Shown: piece after piece, positions 59,881-64,000 of the stretch
Numbering within the stretch: position 1 is the first letter of the stretch
How the letters are laid out: each line of letters starts with the position of its first letter
Source: Quillaja saponaria
Taxonomy: Eukaryota > Streptophyta > Magnoliopsida > Fabales > Quillajaceae
DNA length: 64,000 bases
Reading direction: 5' to 3'
Assembly (NCBI GenBank): GCA_029379385.1
Contig: CM055617.1
Span: forward strand, 4,588,001 to 4,652,000
Made by a program: the position numbers and the translations under genes
The notes under the pieces: model-generated
Told to the model about the DNA's origin: nothing
The model's input: only the letters and a program-made list of their open reading frames with translations
The model's database searches: none

Positions 59881-61527
59881 AAGCATTGAACTGAGACTTA
59901 CTCCCTTTAGTCATTGCAAGTTTGGGATCAACCATTTTTTGGGCTTGGTTTGAGTAAAAGTCTAATTTTTTTTATTTTTCCTTTTATGTGTCAAGTCATA
60001 CACCTCAGACTAATTTATCTTTCCTATCTAGTCAAAACCTGATGATTTCTAAAAAGGCAAGTAGATAATTATCAACAATAATGTCTGGGGAGGTGTATCA
60101 GTTTTATTGAGCATAAACTATGTGTGAATAATTTTGATTCTTAAGAATTACACATTATTCTTTTATGAAGTTTTCTTTCATCTAATTGTGTCATTTATTA
60201 CTTAAACTAACAAAGCAAACAGATAGAGCAACCTCATTGTTGCTGCATGATTTTTATTTTTATTTTTCTATATTAAAAAATGATAATTGATTGTTAAAAA
60301 TAAAAAATATAAGCAATTAAAACTCAACTTAACAATTTAAGTTTTTCAGTAAAATAATATTTGATATGATATAAAAGCTTTTATAATCAAGTGATCAAGA
60401 GTCCTAATCATCCAACAAATCCAAATAAACTTAATACTTACATAGCTTGAGCTTTAGTCAATCTAAAAAGAGAAGGAAGCAAGATAGTGCTACTAGTAAT
60501 GGACTAGTTGTCTTCATTTTCTTTTGGTGGGTTGGCAGGGATAAGTTAATATTTGATTTACATTTAATCATGTGAAGAGTTTTATATATTGTCAGGGAGT
60601 ATCTATATATTAAGATGAATTATAATAATGTCAATTAAAATTTTAATTAAATTAATATATAATTTTACATTTAATAAGAAAACTAATGAATGATACGTCT
60701 CCAACCTAATAAAAAAAAAAATCTAATAATTTTTTCAATCTCTCAACAGAATGATGACTCTTTAAAATTCAGATTTCATATTTGCACACTTCCCAAGTTC
60801 TGAATTTCTAAAAATTAAACAACTTTAAGTAAGTTCTTTTTTGTTTAATTAATTTTAGTTTAAAAAAATTAAAATTAAAATGAAAATAGAAAAGAAGGAT
60901 TGCCTAGTGAAATGAATTTCTAAAATTAAGAAAACTTTACATAGTTTTTTTTTTCTTTTTACATATTAAAAAAATGATATTTGATTGTTAAAAATAACAA
61001 TATAAGAGATTAAAACTCAATTTTATTTAACAGTTTAATTTTTTTAATAAAATAGTATTTGATATAGAATTTTTCTAACAAGTGTACCATAAGGTACTTG
61101 TTATGGTGATAAATATAAAATTTTGTATTATTAATTATAATAATTGACTATAATTTCAGTTCTACTTAATAAATAATTTATTTACTTTTACAATATTTTA
61201 AATTTCAAAACTCATATTTATTATAACTTATCAAATATTCTTTCAACACTAATTTTTTAATTTTTAATACGTTTAAATTTCAAAACTCATATTTATTTAA
61301 CTTTTTAAATATTCTTTTACAATAGGAAAGCTTTGATTAATATCAAATCTTAAGAAATGGAATCATGTATATTCTTACTCCCGACAAATCTTATGCCCTG
61401 TCTTTCTTGTTCAGCTATCTACTTGGTGCTTCCAATTAATTTTCTGTAGAATATAAGTGTCTGTAACTAGTTTTTCAGAGAAAGCATTATTATACCATTG
61501 AAGTTTAGCAAACATATATTTTATTAC
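59881..61527. other. UGT-C 3' UTR and AT-rich spacer
   Basis: The UGT-C 3' UTR is followed by AT-rich DNA with a partial copy of the dispersed cluster repeat near 60205-60250 (CAACCTCATTGTTGCTGCA). From about 61385 the sequence resembles the upstream DNA of the other UGT copies. No gene is seen. Confidence 0.5.
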
Positions 61528-61562
61528 CTTGCCACGCGAAACCCGATTTTAGATATTTAAAA
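61528..61562 (+). promoter_or_regulatory. Diverged upstream block of UGT-D
   Basis: Reads CTTGCCACGCGAAACCCG and then TAGATATTTAAA, a more diverged and shorter version of the block before UGT-C. The CCAAATATCCAGAC part is missing. Promoter function is therefore less certain. Confidence 0.4.
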
Positions 61563-61676
61563 AGAAAATATAAAGCCTAAACCTCTTCCTCTTTTCTTCA
61601 CACTACTATTCCTTCCTTACTGCAAGTCTACAACTCTGGCTTCTAATTCAGTATCCAAATTTTCTACTCCTGCAAT

Positions 61677-63142
61677 ATGAGCAGTGGAAATGGTCACGTA
61701 CACATCTTCTTCCTCCCTGGGGTGGGTGCTGGCCACATGATACCAATGGTTGAAATGGCCAAAGTAGTTTTTGCTCAAGGTGTCATTGCAACAATAGTCA
61801 CCACCCCTCTCAATGAACATTCTGTTTCCAAAACCATAGGTACCTGCAGTAAAATCAACATCTTACACATCAAATTCCCTCCTGGAGAGGCTGGCATACC
61901 TGCAATTACTTCTCTAACTATGATTCCTCAGGTACTGAAGGCCTATGGATTGCTACAAGAACCATTGGAGCAGCTCTTGTCTGCTTATAATCCAGATTGT
62001 CTTGTTTCTGATGCATTCTTCACTTGGGCAACTAATTCTGCTGCTAAATTTGATATTCCAAGGCTTGTGTTACATGGCAGCGGTTATTTTTCTCTGTGTG
62101 TAGGAATGTATGAGAATGTATTAGATTGTATGAGCCTCACAAAAAGGTTTCTTCTGATTCAGAGCCATTTGTCATTCCTAATCTTCCTGATGAAATAAAA
62201 ATGACAAGGATGCAGCTACCAGATCTAGCTAAAACTAATGAGCAGTCAGACTACATCAACAAACTGTTGAAAGTAGTCATTGAAGCAGAGGAGAGGAGCT
62301 ATGGTGCTGTAGTTAACAGCTTCTATGAGCTTGAGAAGGATTATGCAGATTATTACAGAAAAGTGCTTGGAAGGAAAGCGTGGCATATTGGTCCGTTGTC
62401 TCTATGGAATAGGGACAATATAGAAGAAAGTGTATATAGAGGAAAGGAAAGCTCCATTGCTGAAAATGATTGCTTGAAGTGGCTTGACTCGAAGAAACCG
62501 AATTCAGTTGTTTATATTTGTTTTGGAAGTATAGTAAACTTGACTGAATCCCAGCTTTTGGAAATTGCAATGCGTCTTGAGGTTTCTGGGCAACATTTCA
62601 TTTGGGTTGTGAGAAGAAGCAAAAATAAAGAGGAAGAAAAAGAAGAATGGCTGCCTGAAGGATTTGAAAAAAGAATGGAAGGTAAAGGACTGATTATAAG
62701 GGGTTGGGCACCTCAGGTCTTAATTCTAGATCATGAAGCTGTTGGAGTGTTTGTGACTCATTGTGGATGGAATTCAACTTTGGAAGGGGTAGCTGCAGGG
62801 GTATCCATGGTTGCTTGGCCAGTGTCTGCTGACCATTTTAACAACGAGAAGCTGATTACTGATGTTCTTAAAATTGGGGTTTCTGTTGGTGTTCAAAAAT
62901 GTGTTGGATTGGAAGGGGATCGTATTAATAGGGAAGCATTAGAAAAAGCTTTGAAGAGGATAATGGTAGGAGATGAAGCAGAGGAGATCAGAAGCAGAGC
63001 AAAGGCGTTTGCAAAATTGGCAAGGCGGGCTGTGAAAGAAGGAGGATCTTCTTTCTCTGATTTGAACGATTTAATTGAAGAATTGGGTGCTAGACGCCTT
63101 AAGCATAATCAATTGAAAGTATTGAAAAGAAATTCAATGTAA
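61677..63142 (+). pseudogene. UGT-D: UGT73-like copy broken by an 8-nt insertion
   Basis: The ATG at 61677 (MSSGNGHVHIFFLPGVGAGH) opens a frame that is normal to about residue 143, then shifts and stops at 62198. Near 62102-62122 the motif GAATGTAT occurs twice in near-tandem (GAATGTATGA then GAATGTATTA) where UGT-C has it once, a net gain of 8 bases. Beyond it the correct frame is open to 63142, with all expected C-domain motifs, including a donor box starting WAPQVLIL, with HCGWNSTLEG, and ending SADH. The following residues are FNNEK instead of FYNEK. With a single lesion and otherwise clean codons, the break looks recent, or could be an allele. As read, only 173 residues would be made, lacking the donor domain. 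Confidence 0.88.
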
Positions 63143-63388
63143 CATCCCCTTTCCATGTGTTCCGGTATTCTGTGTAATTTATATATGCATAAATGTAAAA
63201 TATGTTAATTTTGTACATTAACTGAGTAGACGTTGCTTAATTTCTTAACTTGATAAGAGACATGAGAAGTTACATGAAATGCATGAAGAAAATATAAATA
63301 GTATAGTAAATGGTTAAGGGAAAAAAATAGTCGTGTAAGCTTTGAAATCAAATAGCCATCTTCTTCTCAATTTTCAAATCCCAGCAAT
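63143..63388. other. Short spacer before UGT pseudogene 3
   Basis: AT-rich DNA holding the UGT-D 3' end. The last part (CAAATAGCCATCTTCTTCTC) matches the DNA just before pseudogene 2 and so belongs to that older duplicated unit. Confidence 0.5.
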
Positions 63389-64000
63389 ATGGAAAGTGGC
63401 AATGCAAGTAACCCATTACAGATATTCTTCTTTCCCTACATGGCTCATGGCCATATGATACCAATGATTGAAATGGCCCAACTCTTTGCTGCAAAAGGTG
63501 TTTTGGCAATCGTAGTCACCACTCCTCTCAAGTGAACCTCTTATCACCAAAACAATACTAAAAACCCAAAATCTTGCCTTTAAAATCAACATCCAAACCA
63601 TCAAATTCCCTTCTGCAGAGGCTGGTTTACCTGCAGGGTGCAAAAACTTTGACACGAAACCTTCCCCAGATATGTTTCCTAATTTTTTAAAGGCAGTTGC
63701 TATGCTACAAGACCATTGGAACAGATTTTGAATATCATCCAGATTGCCTTGTTGCTGATGTGTTCTTTCCTTGGGCAACAGATGCTGCTGCTAAATTTGA
63801 TATTCCAAGGCTTGTGTTCCATGGTACAAGTTTTTTCTGTGTACCTCTGAAGTCTGAAATTGTATGAAAAGCTGGTGACTCAGATTCTTAAAATTGGTGT
63901 TGGTGCTAAAAAATGGGCTAGACAGGTGGGAGATAGTATTAAAAATGAAGCACCGGAGAAGGAACTAAACCAGATAATGGTGGGGGAAGAAGCCAAGGAA
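63389..64000 (+). pseudogene. UGT pseudogene 3 (runs off the window)
   Basis: Begins with an ATG and 48 codons ([20 protein letters not shown] and onward, with the catalytic His region) and then meets TGA at 63533-63535. Homologous stretches continue in other frames: a Pro-Ser-Ala-Glu-Ala-Gly-Leu-Pro segment near 63610-63640, [15 protein letters not shown] near 63780-63825, then a jump at about 63860 to KLVTQILKIGVG. The middle of the gene, including the donor box, is deleted. It is a sister of pseudogene 2 and lacks the SINE. Confidence 0.88.

Noticed and set aside
61677..63142. Two separate genes in the UGT-D region.
   Set aside because: The two frames are the N- and C-terminal halves of one UGT joined at an 8-nt insertion; the second half has no start codon or promoter of its own.

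Overview
The window is nuclear DNA from a dicot-type flowering plant. Genes are split by GT-AG introns, intergenic DNA is very AT-rich, and the gene families are plant-specific or plant-typical: CCoAOMT, a SUD1/DOA10-like ligase, CBSX, UGT73-type glycosyltransferases and an ALP1-like domesticated transposase. I cannot name the species. No prokaryotic, organellar or viral system was seen. Splice sites were placed by hand from consensus sites plus reading-frame and family continuity.

Layout. 1.4-5.5 kb (-): RING-H2 ubiquitin ligase of the MBR/RHG1A type, with one single-base frame break. 10.95-12.3 kb (+): ALP1-like protein, a PIF/Harbinger transposase relative that has lost catalytic residues. 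15.4-16.5 kb (+): caffeoyl-CoA O-methyltransferase. 19.5-19.9 kb (-): ribosomal protein S16 with telo-box and site II promoter motifs. 21.7-27.9 kb (+): SUD1/DOA10-type RINGv ligase of the ER membrane, with one single-base frame break. 28.7-33.9 kb and 35.0-40.4 kb (-): two tandem poly(A)-binding protein genes with matching nine-exon structures; the first has a premature stop removing the C-terminal tail. 44.9-48.6 kb (+): plastid CBSX protein with a hAT-like element in an intron. 49.9-64.0 kb (+): tandem UGT cluster with three intact genes, one copy with an 8-nt frameshift, and three broken copies.

The single genes are housekeeping or general-metabolism genes with no evident shared pathway. 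The accessory part is the UGT array. Its copies share an upstream block, and three of them have His instead of Gln at the last position of the sugar-donor (PSPG) box. Debris between copies includes a tRNA-derived SINE with target-site duplication, a transposon-like block replacing a gene body, and a fragment of the neighbouring CBSX gene carrying one exon. Other mobile candidates are a Mutator-like element at 17.6-18.2 kb, a second SINE copy at 41.3 kb and a possible MITE at 43.9-44.3 kb.
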